Position numbers and translations under genes: made by a program
In this document: positions 39,586 through 53,410 of the stretch, piece after piece
Numbering within the stretch: position 1 is the stretch's first letter
Layout of the letters: every line of letters starts with the position of its first letter
The notes under the pieces: model-generated
Databases searched by the model: none
What the model saw: the letters and a program-made list of their open reading frames with translations, nothing else
Told to the model about the DNA's origin: nothing
Origin: Rhizoctonia solani
Taxonomy: Eukaryota > Basidiomycota > Agaricomycetes > Cantharellales > Ceratobasidiaceae
Length of the DNA stretch: 64,000 nucleotides
Direction of reading: 5' to 3'
NCBI RefSeq assembly: GCF_016906535.1
Contig: NC_057376.1
Coordinates: forward strand, 744,001 to 808,000

Positions 39586-41513
39586 CTACCATTGGACAGC
39601 CAAGCCGACAACCTCACTTTCAACGGGCCGAAAATTAGTCCGAAACAAAGTCCGTCGCAACGACTCTGCTTCACCATCCATGTCGTCGGACCATCGATTA
39701 AAAGTTGAAACGGGCTGGCAGAGGTCCCCAAGAATCTCCGATGCCAATTTATCAGCGAGTACGAAATTTGGCGCGCGCTGTTTGCCCGTTGGCGATGGGG
39801 GAGGAGTCCACACACCTCCCCAGTATATTGCTTCAACGTCTTTCACGAGTTGTTTGTCGCCCCAGCGAGCATCACGCGCGGCAGCAGACTCCGACACTCC
39901 ATCAAGCCGTCCGTAGTTTGAGGTCGAGCACCCCCTCGTAGTTGTCCGCCTCCATTGACGCACCCCGCTGGGCAGGCCATAACCTCCACATAATCATAAG
40001 ACCTCGGCTCCTCGGCTTGACTTCCTTTACGGGCCGTCGCACCAACTACCCGACGCCCTCGCGTGGCTACGCGACCCGCCGCACCACGACCTACTGAAAC
40101 TCCGGTATCCCGCCCCACTTTCCGCACAATGTTCTGCAAATTTCGGAATCCATAGCATTTGGCACCCCGGAATAGGACCCTCTCGTCAGCTTCATCCGTC
40201 ACTGTGTATTCCTCATAGTCCGTGGTTCGGATGGCTTTAGTCGAGACGGAGGGAGACTTGGCACTCAGTGAAACAGAATCAATCAAAGATTGAAGGTACG
40301 AGCCAGACGAGGATCCTGGATGCTGCGCAAGTTCTGGCAAAATTCCATTCTCGACATTCGGCATTCGGGTTTCATCCTCACCCGGAACAGGAGCAGATAT
40401 ATCCCACCCCTTGTCTCGCATGAGGATTTCAAGCTCCGTAGTTGTTAATACACAATCTACGTCCCTTGTTGATAGAATATCATTATAGAAATCCTGTCTT
40501 GATGCTTCGAGCTTCTTATCGTAGCAGGGCATGACGGTTACATGGTATATTGAATTTGCCCTAAAAGCCCCTTGGATCAAATCGGCCGTTCGGATGAATG
40601 CGCAACTTACTCACGATTTCCCCCATCGCCGACCCAACCATTCCTTTACCAAGGTGCCCATCACCTGCTGGGGACTCTTGGTTCGAGATAAAAATGGGAT
40701 CATTTCGGGGTGTGCCTTCTCCACATAACACACCCATCCAGGACATGCACTCGCAATCATAGGAAGTCGTGTGTCTCCGGGTTTATTGTCCGATAAGTTC
40801 GATGACGTCGATGAATCCCTGCGTTCAAAAAACTCGCGCGTATGTTCTAGAAGCGCGATATGTCTGGCAAAAGTCGTGTCATACACATGAGAGAATCCGA
40901 GAATGCTAGATGCAAAAACTTCGACCCTTCGAAGAATTTGCTGAGTAGTTGCCGATGGGCTAATGGATGCAGCGAGTGAGGCTAGGCACTGGGGCGCTAT
41001 AGACAGAACGAAGCTCTTGTGATCCGGGTGTAGAGGAGAAGGATTTGACTCCACAACCTTGAGAACCTCCTCGTGGGACTGCATGGATATGAGAACAGAT
41101 TCTGCAGAGGTGATGCATCCACTTCACCGAAATTAGGAATTATACGCCCATCATAAAACCAAACTACACACACCTGCATGCCAAACAATCATTTAAGCTA
41201 ATTTGTGCCTGCTGTAGCTTTTTCCGTCCAGAATCCTGGTGACTCTCTTCATAGTATACCCCAGCCGAGTCTATTCCGATTTGCGTCTGGGTCAAGATGG
41301 TAAGGTTAGACGGGTTTACAGCTGGTTAAGCGACATACCGAAGCCGCGTTTTCAATCTGCTGCTGTGGCTTGACTTCTTCCACGGGCTTTATGCAGGCTT
41401 GAGACGGGGTAATAAAGTCGTTCAGATCTGTCAATGTCTGCCGAGTTGGTTTAACAACCGACATCCTGGAGCCTGTGGCAAAGTGTGCTTACCAATCCTC
41501 TAGAGAAAGCCAT
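39586..41513 (-). CDS. NAR1: Cytosolic Fe-S assembly protein Nar1 (iron-only hydrogenase-like)
   Basis: A core CIA-pathway protein that passes Fe-S clusters to cytosolic and nuclear apoproteins. The start at 41513 gives MAFSRGL and, after an intron, TLTDLNDFITPSQACIKP, whose Cys is the first ligand of the N-terminal cluster. Splicing yields NDCLACSGCITSAESVLI with the CxxCxxC ligands. The hydrogenase-like core shows SACPGWVCYVEKAHPEMIPF, HVTVMPCYDKKLEAS, and the C-terminal EVMACPAGCVNGGGQLR, supplying the H-cluster-type Cys. One G is missing near 39903; restoring it joins QTTDGL to DGVSESAAARDARWGDKQLV and on to a stop at 39586. The gene is essential in yeast, so the break is probably an error. 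Confidence 0.9.
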
Positions 41514-41847
41514 GGTCTATTTCGTCAGAGAGATCCGTGCTACTGATACAGTTGATGTGGTGGCGAGATTCAATATCTATTACCGCGACCGGGTATCTAT
41601 AAACTTTCTTGTTACGGCCGAAAGGTGTGGTGGTTGTGTAGGATTCTCTTCGATCACATTAATTGTCAAAATAGCCGAACAGCGGCGTCTGAATCAGCGA
41701 GACGCCACGTGGATGCTTCCCACGCATCCAGTGCCACTGTAAAGATAGGGGCTTAAAAAGTGCCCCTGCTTGTATTTCTCACACGACTTTGTGCCACGAT
41801 GATGAGCAATGCAAATGAATTAATGTCGTAGATCATCCGAGAATGAT

Positions 41848-43645
41848 TTACAGTTTGGCAATTTTCGGGCCGGGTTTGATTTGTACAATGGCCTTCCCCC
41901 ATGTTTTACGCTGTTCCAAGGCCTCGAGTCCAACCGACACTTGTTCCAAACCCCTACGTTTCGTATAGAATCAAAATCATTATTCGTATGAATTGTGAAA
42001 TGAATGACGCACTGGTAGACTTCGGAGAACACCACTGGTTTAACCTTCCCGCTTTCAAATAGCCTGAGAACGTGCAGATCTAGGATAGTGTATCTCAATA
42101 AGATCACAGGATGTACTTACTCGAATAGGGCTTTCCAAACGGACGGAACGTGGCCAACATCATTTTCTATGACCGCATGAGTCTCATATTGGTACGCAAT
42201 AGTAAATGGAATGCTTACTCATATATGCACCCCAATGCACACCAACAATACTAATGTTTTTAAGTAGTACCAAATTAAGAGGAAGCTATGCCGTTTTTTC
42301 GGCACTGAGTATCATTTGGTTTCACCCATGTAGTAGTATAGGCTTACTTTCTCTATTTCTCCGGCCGCGAAGCCAACGACCAACGCGCGCCCCTAGAATC
42401 CAACAGATTAGAAGACGCTTATACTGGAATCGAAGGCAGCAATCTTTACGGCACCTTCCAAGCAATGCACTTGAGCGAATCTTTAATCAGTCCAACCGGG
42501 TCATAGATGACATCTAAGTACAAAGGTCCGTTATAGTCATTCGGTCAGGGCTGTTCGGACCATATACTTACCAACGCCTTTCCCATTTGTCAATTTCAGA
42601 ACCTCTTTTTGCCACCCTGACTTTGTGTAATCCAATACTTCGTCTGCCCCACCAAACGTCTTGCAGACTTTGAGTTTGTCTTGAGTACCAGCGGTCGCAA
42701 TTACTTTGGCACCCAACGCTACAAAGGGTGTGAACGAATCAACAAGTGGTACGTGTGACATATATCCTTACCTTTGGCAATTTGTACAGCAGCGAGACCA
42801 ACTCCGCCAGCGGCGGCGTGTACTAAACAATTTGGAAATCGGGTCAGGTCCGATGTTATTGATGAATTAAAATATCCCACCTAAGCACCATTCGCCTATT
42901 AATTGATATTAGATTTTGGAACATTGCCAAAGTACGTAAACTTCTAAACTTACCTGGTTGAAGTTGTGCTCGCCCCACCAATGCTTCATAGCTGAGACGA
43001 GATGAGAAGTGTTGAGATGAATCTCCAATAATAACACACCTAGTTGGCCAAGTTACAAACAATCCAGCCGCTTGTTCAAACGAGAATCCATTTGGGATGG
43101 GATGTAAGTTCTGCCATTTGGCAGCAACTCGTTCCGCATATGCTCCCTATCAAGATGGTGAGGTGAATGATTTTATCACACACAGGTCACTACGAACTTG
43201 GCCACTACCAAAAACCCTGTCGCCTCTTTTGAACGGACATCCCTTGGGTATAGGAGAAGACGCGGCTATAGTCCCAGCGAACTCAGCCCCCAGGACAAAA
43301 GGGAAGGGGGGTTGGTCTATATTTCAGAATTTGGTTATTGCGGCGGGGATGTTTCGGGATATAGTTGGCACGTACTCTGATATTTCCCTTGCGCTTGTAA
43401 TATATCAAAAAAGTTCAACGCGCTATGCAATCTCATATGAATCAGTGAGCGTTCGCTTGTGCTTGGATGAACTATGGCGCACGCAGAGTGAACCTCGACC
43501 AAAACCTCGTCAGCAGCGGGCTTGGGTTCCGACGCTTGATTGGTCCTTTTAGACAACATCTTAGACAATGACACACAATAATATTATTGACATACACAGG
43601 CTGTTTGGACGGGTGGGCGTAATGGTCGATAACGATTGCCTTCAT
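41848..43645 (-). CDS. Zinc-free quinone oxidoreductase-like protein (MDR superfamily)
   Basis: An NADPH-dependent oxidoreductase of the medium-chain dehydrogenase/reductase superfamily. The start at 43645 gives MKAIVIDHYAHPSKQPV. Exons on the minus strand carry the N-terminal GroES-like domain (EPKPAADEVLVEVHSA, ALNFFDILQAQGKYQ, then FVLGAEFAGTI and GDRVFG), and the nucleotide-binding loop VHAAAGGVGLAAVQIAKALG (AxxGGVG). GADEVLDYTKSGWQKEVLKL and the C-terminal GLEALEQRKTWGKAIVQIKP are typical of this group. TAA is at 41848-41850. Zinc ligands of true alcohol dehydrogenases are not apparent. Several introns make the exact exon borders approximate. Substrate unknown; a detoxifying quinone or enone reductase is the usual role. 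Confidence 0.82.
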
Positions 43646-44020
43646 AATGAATAGTGTATAGTGACAAGCACGAGTGGGGTACTGCGTGTGGGGTTGCAAC
43701 GCCTTGTTTTATTATATCCGTCTCGGGCTAATGATTGCCGGGTATCCGAACAAAATATAATTTCAGAGGGCAATGATTTGATCATCATGATACATAAGAT
43801 TACAGGACCGTCCAATAGCACAACCAACACATGAAGAGAGAAAAAAAAGAGCGATGGCGAACATAAAAACATATGGATATATAAGATAACAGGGAATCTC
43901 GTGTAGAAGTAACAAGTATGCGCACGTCAAGTACGAATATCAAAGTCTGATGGCCCAATTAAAATGGCGAGCGCGACGAAAAAGTACCGAGTGTCCCAGC
44001 GTGAAATAAAGTTTGCTGGT

Positions 44021-45375
44021 TTAGGAGTCCGAAGGGCCGGCTAGCGAAGGCAACTCATCTGTCCCTTCCTCCTTTTTGGGGGTGGACGCGGCCCGCTTGG
44101 CCTTGCGAGAGCTCCGAGGCTTCAGTTGTCCCAAAAGGTTTTTTCCTCCGCGCAGGAACAAAGGATCTAAGCATACAGTGAGCAACTAGGCGGATCGATT
44201 GAATGAGGAAATACACACGGGCAAAGCCTGACGCTGACTGGAAAGACGGACTTGCATTGGCCTGAGCGACAAGATCGGCGGCCGCCGGGTGATCTGACTG
44301 ATCTGCTAGCTGCAACAGCCTAATAGTTGATACTCGTGTAAAGCCATAGAGCCGGAGCTGTCGAACGAAAGAACTAATGTTGCTGTCAAGGCATTTGAGT
44401 GCTGCGCTCGGATGTTTTTAGCATGAACTTACCTGTGTCTGAAAAATCTGGGGAGCACTTGCTGGGCGAACTCGGTAGCATTCATTAAGAGGAACGCATC
44501 TCCAGACTCGTTCCACGCTAGGTATTTGGAGTACTCGGGCCGAGACAAGATGCTGCGGAAAGGATCAAACGATCAATTACTAGGCTCGGGGGTCAGATTC
44601 AGTACACATACTGATATAATTTACTGATGAAAGCGGTTGATTCTTCTTCGGTAGGTACGATCACTTCAGAAAGATTTGGCGTCGGCTTGCTAACCCTATC
44701 GGCACTGTGGCGGCGGATGGACGGAGGGACATCATCCGTGGGGGAGCTTGACGAAGATTGCCTACTATGAGGGATATTCACAGGAAAAGACTGAATAGAC
44801 CTATATGCGGGAAAGGGCGAGGGGATAGATAGTTGCGTTCGTAAGTGGGGTTGAGACTGGCGGGATCGGATCGCAAGGGTGTTGTTTCGCACGCCCGTAG
44901 GGGCATGTATAGGTCGGGGTTTCGGGGCGTCCATCATGAAAGGACTGTGGACATCAGCCGGAGGGGGCGGCCCGAAAAACTCCTGTTGAAAGTTTGGTTC
45001 GAAGCCTACAGCACCAGTAGGGGGAGGCGTGGGATAGGTGGTATCCGGAAGCTGAAACGAGGGCTCAAATGAAGATGGGTAGAGTTGAAAGGTCGATGAC
45101 GACCCGGGTAACGCGAGATTAGTAGAGTCTGACCCGCTTGGGAGCAAGGATGTCGTTTCATAGGATGGCCAGGATGTTGAATAGCCCAGCCCAGTGTCTG
45201 GTGGATAAGGGCGTCTGTCCTGTGGAGGATCGTAAGCAACTAGCTTGGTATTAATTTGGACTGAAAGCTTACTTGAAGGAATCCCTGAACGTCCATTGAA
45301 TAGAGGAGCTAATGGTGAGCAATGGTACTCCAAGCTGGTCGATTAAAGATGCGCACGACATACCTGGTGGGCCAT
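44021..45375 (-). CDS. HSF-type DNA-binding transcription factor
   Basis: A nuclear transcription factor with a heat-shock-factor winged helix. The first about 220 residues are Pro/Ser-rich (for example STAPLFNGRSGIPS-type start, then FFGPPPPADVHSPF). The DNA-binding domain then begins EEESTAFISKLYQ and continues over several exons: ILSRPEYSKYLAWNESGDAF, FAQQVLPRFFRH, SNISSFVRQLRLYGFTRV and HPLFLRGGKNLLGQLKPRSS. The wing between GFTRV and HPLF is unusually long (about 40 residues). The protein ends in a basic, Lys/Arg-rich stretch and TAA at 44021-44023. The domain lies at the C-terminus, unlike canonical Hsf1, and I see no heptad oligomerisation region after it. The 5' end is uncertain: 45333 and 45375 are both possible. 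Confidence 0.82.
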
Positions 45376-45850
45376 GTGAGTCTGAAGTCTAGTTGAGAGG
45401 CCGTAGGTACACGGTGAATTGAGGGACTTCTCGACTAAACTGGCCTCTTTATCATGTGGTGAGGTACAACTCAAAGTTAGGATCCAACGATCAGGCTATT
45501 GCGGGGCCGGTACGAAGGCTACCCAAAGTTGTTTACTCGAGTTATGCGGGCCCTGTCGCGCATAAGCGTGTGGAGATCTCGTGGCCGTATTGCCATGTTG
45601 TCGGGTCTCAGAAGACCCGTTTTCGCTCGAATCAGCAAAACCATGTGGCTGGCTAGGCCCTTTTCTCAGCCAGGAACGATAAGACTCAGGTCAAATTTGA
45701 ATCAAGCCAGTCGTCCCGTGAGCCAGTGAACGAGGATATCAGTCACATGTGACATGATCGACAAAATGCATAAGATAATTTGACGGAGTACAGCACGTGG
45801 GCAGCCGACGAATGCGGGGGAGGACCAAGCACATAACAACGGGCATACTC

Positions 45851-48800
45851 TCATTCGTCATCATCGCCAATGTCACCTATCCAATGGTACCGGTCAATCA
45901 CATTTGAACTTGAGATGTAGGATAGCAGATACAAACCCAATTCATACATCCCCAAACGCTCTCGTTTGGCACTCAAAGTCGCGTCCTTCAACGCGTTGAC
46001 CACGCCTGGATATGACGCCAGGTACCGTTCCTTCTTGTCGATCATGGCCAGTCCTAAACACCGGGAGATCACGTTAGCGGAGCCGGTAATATAATGATTC
46101 TTATGTGAGAAGTCTACCATCTCGGACTAATTCGGTGTTTATCGATGCGTGGGGATCATTAGCGCTATGCGGGTCTTGTGGATCAATCAACCTCAAATGG
46201 AGAATATGCCCGTCCTTATGGTCAACATTAGCTACAAGCTTACGACCCTAGTAGCCCAATCGAGGTTAGAACCCGGCGGGGGAAAGATCAAGGTCCGAGC
46301 ATAAAAGCTTACCTCTGCAAGAGATCGGAAACGCCCTATCGCATCCTCAGCGTACTCAGTATCGGGGCCAGCAAGCTTGACAAAGCTGAGGCGGGCGTCC
46401 TGCGCCTGGGGAGATAGCGTTTTGAAACGGGGATCCAATGGGCGAGTATTCGAAAAGGGCGCTGTTTCTTGATTTCCGTAATCGCTATATCGTGTTTTCA
46501 CAATTGTCTCCATACGTATCAACTCGATAGGGAAAAAATACTCACACAAATGTGAGCTCGACCTCCTTCTTGGCAGCTGAAGAACGCTTGACTTTGGCAC
46601 GATACCATTGACCATCACCCGAGAACTTTGCCTGATTGCGTGACAGTGTCACACCCGATATCGAAATTCATAAAATGCGCTAGAACACTTACAGCTACCA
46701 GTTCACCTGCCTTTGGGGCAAAGCTTGACACTGCAGGCGCGTTTCGGTAATGCAGGGCAAAATCTTTCATCATTCTTTCTAATTGAGCAGTATCTGTCAC
46801 CAGATTGCGCAGTCAGTGCCAAAGGATGTAAATGTCGACATGGGCGCGCAGCGAAGGAATAGATGCGCGACAAGGTCGACCACGCGCTTCACAGGCTACT
46901 TACTTTCATTGAGAACCTGAATAGAGAAAGCAAATGATGGCGTTGTGCGAATATCGGAGATGATGACGTCCAGGTATTCGGGTTTGAGAGGGGTCGAGCC
47001 GTTATCGGGTTTCTCCGTAACTGTCTGCTCTAGACTGGCATCGAAGTCATGCCATATCTAGAATATAGACGTCAGCTCAATCACCTCAAGCGTGATGCGA
47101 TGTTGATTCGGAGCATACATTGCGTTTGTTGGCTTTGGCATCTGCTTCGGCATCATAGAGTTGCCGTGACCAGGACAAAGATTCGGCAGAATAATCGTGG
47201 ACGGTTGCAAGACCTATTTTCATAATCATCAGTCAACAATCTACGGTGGGTACTTCAACGCAGGACTATGGGCGATCTTCAACGACGATCGCCCCCGAGT
47301 CCTCCCGCAGCAGCAGACAAATGAAAAGACGCAACAAACCTTCCCGAACCAGCGTCACAGCTGCATTTTCTATTTTATTCAAATAAAGTGCCCCGATGAA
47401 TCCCCCTGTTTTATCTGTTGCCTCGAAGTCAACCTCCACATCACGTTGCATATACCGACGAGTAGCAAATTCTAATGATTCGAGTCCGTATGGCTCGTTT
47501 TTTTCTGAGGGGTTCCTTGCGGTGCGTGGAGCACGAATACCACTCAACACCAACGTGAGGGAAATATTTTCCTTGGGGACAAGGATTTTGAAGCGCGAGC
47601 CCGAGGCAACGTAATCCACAACTGCAGGTACGCGTCCTTGGCGTTTGAGCGAAGAGAGCCAGCTCGAAGCCTTGGTGCTTGTCTGAATAATAATAATAGG
47701 TTCGTTAAACCTTGTGATCTGAAACAAATGGCGCATACATGCTGACCTCAGAGGCATTGATGATCCGAGGCATGGGCACGTCTTTGCCGGAGTGAATCCC
47801 GCGCGCCTCCGTGAGAGCGCTGATTTGGCACACAGATTAGCACACACGGCAATGGCGCCGAAATTAAGAACATGCTTACTTTTGTTCTGCAGCCATCAGT
47901 TTATCGTATTCGCTAGACCTCGATTCATCATCACGCCGATGCCGGAGTGCAGTGGCCAGCCCCTTCTCAATTAACTGCTCTGCGATATTCCTATTGCGTT
48001 GGCTTAAATCCAATTTGCTCCTTATCGAGCTGTACATCATACTTACGCCTGTGCGTTCCCATAACGAATGGTTACCTGGTAAGGGTTATGGTTTGCAAGG
48101 CAAAAATAATTATTTAAAAAGTATGAACTTACCGCATCACGTTCTTCGAAATCACCTTCTTTGGGCCGGACAAAATCAATGTTTACTTTGACATGTTTTC
48201 CGATAAGCTTCTTTCTCAGGAACTATTGATTAGACGGTAAAATCAAGCAGATAAGCACGCGAAAGAATAGTCTTATAGAAAGTGATTAATGTCGTTACCT
48301 CGCGAGCTTCGTTTGCATAGTACGCTTGCTTAGGCTCGGACGCCCTGTGTTGAATTGGTCATGCTACGATCACCCTAGTCATCAAAGCGCAGTCTAATTT
48401 ACTTACTTGGGCGCGCGAACGGAGCTTAACTGTACGCGTCGTTCCCGGCCTTCTTTGTCCACGATAGACACCTGATCGCCGCTCCAGACTCTGTTCGAAT
48501 GCGGGAAACGCATATATCATGGTTACTATGCCCCTGGGTCTGCAGGAGTAACGCACCGAATGACTGTTGCATCTACCGGTCCACGATGAATTACGGGTGT
48601 GGGCCCAGCCGAGGCCGTTGCCGGGGTCACGATCTTCGAATAGAGCTTTAGCTTCTTTTCCTTTGCGGACCTAGCAATTGTTGCTTGTTAGCTCCCAAAC
48701 ATGCCGTACCCAGGGAACGATATACTTTTCTGCCCCACGAAGCCTCTCCATAACCCCATTTGCAGCGAGCATGCCAGCGTGCCAGTCGATCACACGGGCC

Positions 48801-50291
48801 AATCCAGCAGCCAATAGGAACTCGGCAATGTTACCGTTGGGATGCAAAACATTACCTAAATGTGCTTACGTCAAAACGCCAAAGTTAGGCCAGAGTGATC
48901 GACATATGATCGCACCTATGAAAATGCTAGCCGTAGGAGCAGGTGCATTGCTTGATGTCGAAGCAAAAGGTGTGGACGTGGGGGCCGGGAGAGACAGAAT
49001 TTGAACTCGGACCACGCGTTGCAAGAGACGCTAGAAACATAGGCGTCATAACACGGTCATAGCAATTGCGTACAAAACGACGTGATCTCACCGACTCGGT
49101 AAAGTATTTGGCCTATAGCAGGTAATGTATGCGCGTAATTCATAACAATACCACGGAGTCTGTGAAAAACCAACGAACCTCTTCTCCAAATTCTTCGGCA
49201 GTCTCGCCATCCCGACCTCCTGCCCTCGGACAGCGAACGCCCGCCAGCGAAATGTTTGCAAATTGATGTTGGTCCTCCGGCATTAAAAGACGCACACGTA
49301 GAGTGCTTCCATCGCGTACTTGCTCCACGATAGCTATCCCTTCAGGTTAGCGCTTCTCCACTAAACAGGCTGGAGCGCCGCCGGCTCACCGTCAATGTTC
49401 TTGCCCTTCCACTCACTGCGGGTAGAATCTAGATCAGGCACAGAGGGGACATTTTGATAAAATGTAAATCATACTTGACAAAAGCCGCAGAGTCGGTCGG
49501 CATAGAGTACTGGACGTTGTGATCCTGTGTAAAATCATTCGTTCCTGAGTTCTAACCCCAAACCCAAGTACCGCACGTTCGCGCGTAAGTTTACTTGCCT
49601 TCGGGCCTTGGGGATTCCACATCCCAACCATGCTGTTACGGGCCTCGGCTTCGATGTCCTTGCGCCGGTTGTCGTCCTCAGTCGGCTCACGTTTGAGCTC
49701 CTTGCAGCGTGCGAACCCGGCCCGGAGTACTTCGGTAGCGACGTCTTTTCCGCCGATCTCTGCGTGACCAAAATCCGATTCTATGCCGTCCTTGGGTGGC
49801 AAGGAATGGGTCTTGGTAAACGTAATCGGCTTTCCGACAGCGAACTGACGGAGAAACTCCCGACATTCGAACGCCCAAGGCTAGGACGCGTGCATTTAGT
49901 ACGGTATCCCATAGTTTTATGCGAGTACTTACTTCATCCTCCTTGGAAGCTGAGCCTATGCGCGGAGCGGATATCTCAGCGAGATGGAAAATACTAAAGA
50001 TAATAGAAAGTGTTTAATTCTTGGATCACACAAGCGCACGTGCCCAAAAGACACGTCAACTCACCGTTCTTTTGGAGGCTGGTCATTGGTAGGATTCGCA
50101 CGTAGTATAAGAGTATCACCAGATAGCACAGCTAAACACCAAGCCGAATATTTAGTGAATGGGAGTGTACCAAATCATGAGCTGAATCTCGCACATTTGA
50201 CAGTCTAGATCCGGAGGAAGTTTGATCGGGAGTATAAGTAGGCAATCCACACATGCGATACGTTATCTCTGCTCACCGCTTTCAAAGACAT
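45851..50291 (-). CDS. SND1: Tudor staphylococcal nuclease (SND1/Tudor-SN, RISC and transcription cofactor)
   Basis: A large RNA-binding protein of stress granules and RNA processing. The start at 50291 gives MSLKA followed by [20 protein letters not shown] SN domain 1. Four staphylococcal-nuclease-like repeats follow: [16 protein letters not shown] (repeat 1), [20 protein letters not shown] (repeat 2), [20 protein letters not shown] (repeat 3) and [20 protein letters not shown] (repeat 4). A Tudor domain has the aromatic-cage-like SDYGNQE and the neighbouring [14 protein letters not shown] partial fifth SN repeat ends the protein ([20 protein letters not shown]) and the acidic [11 protein letters not shown] at 45851-45853. 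About fifteen short introns are needed; conserved blocks follow each other without frame breaks. Confidence 0.93.
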
Positions 50292-50675
50292 GGTGGAACC
50301 AGGCGTATATACAAGATATCAACAGATGTGAGGAAAATGCAGTCAGTCCTTGAGGTTGATTTGATTCCGTAAGTCCTTCCGGTTATTAGCATCACGTGAG
50401 GGTTACCAATTTTGGTTCTATACTTGGATGACATTCCTAGGCTCCTAGATCTCTTACTCGGATTCGCACGATTTGCCGCTCATCCACATAAGCAGATCGC
50501 GGAGGAATGGATGGCTAACATGCGGATAGTATTCATGACACATAAGTCTGACTTCATTAAATGATAAACAACAATAGAAAACCGTACAACATAATCAATC
50601 ATAAGTCCAAAAAAGCTAGGAATCAAAAAGAACGAAAAGGAAGGGGAGGAGGGATCATGAAACTCGTGAAAATGT

Positions 50676-53410
50676 TCATTCATCTTTCGTGGTATCTATT
50701 TCTTCTATAGGTTCCGGAACCGCGGTGGTCTTATTGTCCGGGATATTGGAGGCATCTTGTAACCCGGACCCTTGCTGCCCCTGCTGCTCATCCACCGCGC
50801 GCTCGTGCTGGTTATCGTGTATACTTGAAGGTTTATTGGTCCGCATCTCCGCATCAGAAATAGCCCCTACATCGGTTTCTCCGGCCTCTTCGACCGGTTC
50901 CGTAATTACTGTCGTAGAAACTTGTGGCACCGTCAATCCCACCGATGTCGCATGTATCGTGGGTTGTACGTGCATAGGGGGTCCCGAGATGATGGCGGGT
51001 GCAGCCTTATTACTCATAGGAGGATCGACAAAATCCCACGGGCGTGGCACTAGGGCAGCTGGCATCACCCTGCAGACATTCCACACCAACCCGGCAAACG
51101 TGGGCCCGGAGATTGGTGGGCGATGCATATACCCAAGACAGGAGAGATGAAATGTACATGCGAGAAGCACAGATTTGTCCATCAGTACAAGCTTAAAAAA
51201 TCGGATTGGACAAGTATACTTACCATGTTGCCGCGCAGACCACACCGCGTCCCTTGTCTTGCGCTTTGATAGCGTTCCATTCAAAGTCGATAAACTGGGC
51301 AATATACCGGATGAACGGTAGCATTTCACGTACACCGTTGGAGAAAAGCGCAAAAGCAGTCAAAAAGTTGAGCAGCGCGCTCGAGATCGAGTTTACATGA
51401 CTGAGGTACCGAATTGTTGGCGGTGGAAATACGACTTCATAACCCCACCAGTCTAGGATGAACATCAATTTGACCATGGTCCGATCGAGCAGATTTGAGG
51501 GTACTTACAAGTGAGCACGCTCATACGATCTTTTGGGGGATGTATGCCGACATGAGATGGTAAAACGGCCTGTGTGGTGGCAAATCCAAGGCTCATCAAG
51601 GTTTGTCCGACCTTTTCCATACCGTCGACTAGACTACCAGGGGTCGGCACGCTACCAGCCAGCGGCCCGTCCTTGTCGGCAGCCTGACCAAAGCCAAGAT
51701 CAGGGGTGCTCATATGTGCACTGAGTGATGCAGCATTGACCGAAGATAGATCAGGGGATGCATGAAGATTAACTAGTCGCAGGTTCTTGAGCATGGGGAT
51801 TAATGACGACAAGTCCGCCGACCCTGTGTTTGCATTGGCCTCCTCGGTGCCAGCCGTGGATCCTGCAAAGGCCGATCCAGTGAGCTTCGAGAAATGCTTC
51901 TCGTCTGCCTCTTCGTCGGTAATATCAAGGCAGCAGCCATGAATAGGCATAGCAACCGTCCCTGTGCTCTCTTTGTGTTCTTGCCTCTCCTCCTCGCGGC
52001 TCGTGCCCCCTCGTCCAAACGCCCATCCTTTCTTCTTACGAACGCTTTCAACAGTTTGGGCCGCCGTTGGGGGCAAGTCTGGCGGAGGAAGCTCTCTAAG
52101 CGCAGCGATAACTCGATTTGCCTCTTCTGGCTCTAATAATTGCTGGTTGACCTTGCGCAAAGCTGTAGTCGCTGAAGTCGACTTGGGCTCGTTCCCCCTG
52201 TTCTTTTCCTTTACATCGAGCGCCGCTGGTCCGATAATCAAAGTACGTAGGCTCATTGCCGATTCCATAGCTCGGCGATCACCCTTGGTGACCTTGGGCA
52301 GTGCAGGTTTACGAGAAGTCAAAAGGCCAATCGGAATCCGACTATGGTTTCGCCTGTGACCCGGTGTCGTTCGTTGACTGGGCGCAATAGAGCCCGTCTC
52401 GGCATCTTCTTCTTCATACAAGACACGTTCAGTAGGAGGCACGTAGGCCGGGAACGCGTGCGCAGGCCGACTATCCTTGCCGTAAAAGAACCCAAACGAC
52501 CGCAAGGAGATTCTCCGTTGAGGCCGAGCCGGACGGGCCACCGGGGCCGTCAAGACAGTCGTACGAGTTTCAGTCGGCTCCAGGGACCCATCGGTGCCTT
52601 CAAAGAATCGAGTGCCATTGGGGGGCGTTACCCCGCGCAAAGGGAACGGATGAGTATGAGATGACGAAGGCGATGGCGTTCGCTCAGGACCCGACAAGGG
52701 TGCGGCTGGGGTATCAGGGACAACAACTTCTACTGGGGTGGCATGTTCATCCGCGCTGGGATCAGCTGTATGGGGCGTTTGCTCCTGCTGCTGCTCATCG
52801 CCAATCGATTTCTCAACGCTGGGCGACTCGGCGACTGGAGTTGGAACTTGTATTTCAACCTCTTTGGGCATGTCATATTCTTCGGCCTCGGGGGTCTCGG
52901 CGGAAACAGGCTTTGACGCCGCGCGCTTGGAGAGCGAGTTCTTCTTGACGAGTACGTTGGGTTTGGGAGTGGGAGTGGGAGGTATGGACTGATGGGCAGG
53001 TACGATGACATGCTCGGCCGTGGTTGAATCCACAGAGGGAGTATCTGGTCTCGACTGTGGAGCCCCGTCCTCGTCATCATTCTCCTTCGCGACCGGCTCT
53101 TTTTCGCTCGTGCCCAGCCCACGTTTCTTGACGAGCTTGGACGGGGTGCGAACGATCGGGGCAGTCGCATCATACTGTATATGACCATAGATGAGCTAAA
53201 CCCCTCCCAAGTCAATGAATGATGCGCATAACTCACCTCGATGGGCTCCGATTCAGCTCCTTTAAGCTCACTCGTAGGAAGACCAAATCCAGACTTGAGG
53301 GGATCCTTGCCCTTGTCCTTGCCCTCTCGAGTATCCACTAGTCCATGTGTATGGTGTCTCCAGGGCCACCGTCCAAGCGCCTTGGTCGCCGAACGCGGTA
53401 AAGCCATCAT
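50676..53410 (-). CDS. Large Ser/Pro-rich protein of unknown function with one conserved block
   Basis: I do not recognise this protein. The ATG at 53410 gives MMALPRSATKALGRWPWRHH. A long acidic, Pro/Ser/Thr-rich region follows, with a basic patch (RPARPQRRISLRSFGFFYGK) and a region GDRRAMESAMSLRTLIIGPA that could be helical and regulatory. Near 51220-51477 is the most ordered segment: VVFPPPTIRYLSHVNSISSA, then LNFLTAFALFSNGVREMLPF and IDFEWNAIKAQDKGRGVVCA, ending PAALVPRPWDFVDPP after a short intron. It looks amphipathic and may touch membranes. Stop is at 50676. Introns occur near 53180-53240, 51485-51510 and 51150-51225. It is probably conserved among basidiomycetes, but I cannot show that here. 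Confidence 0.7.
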
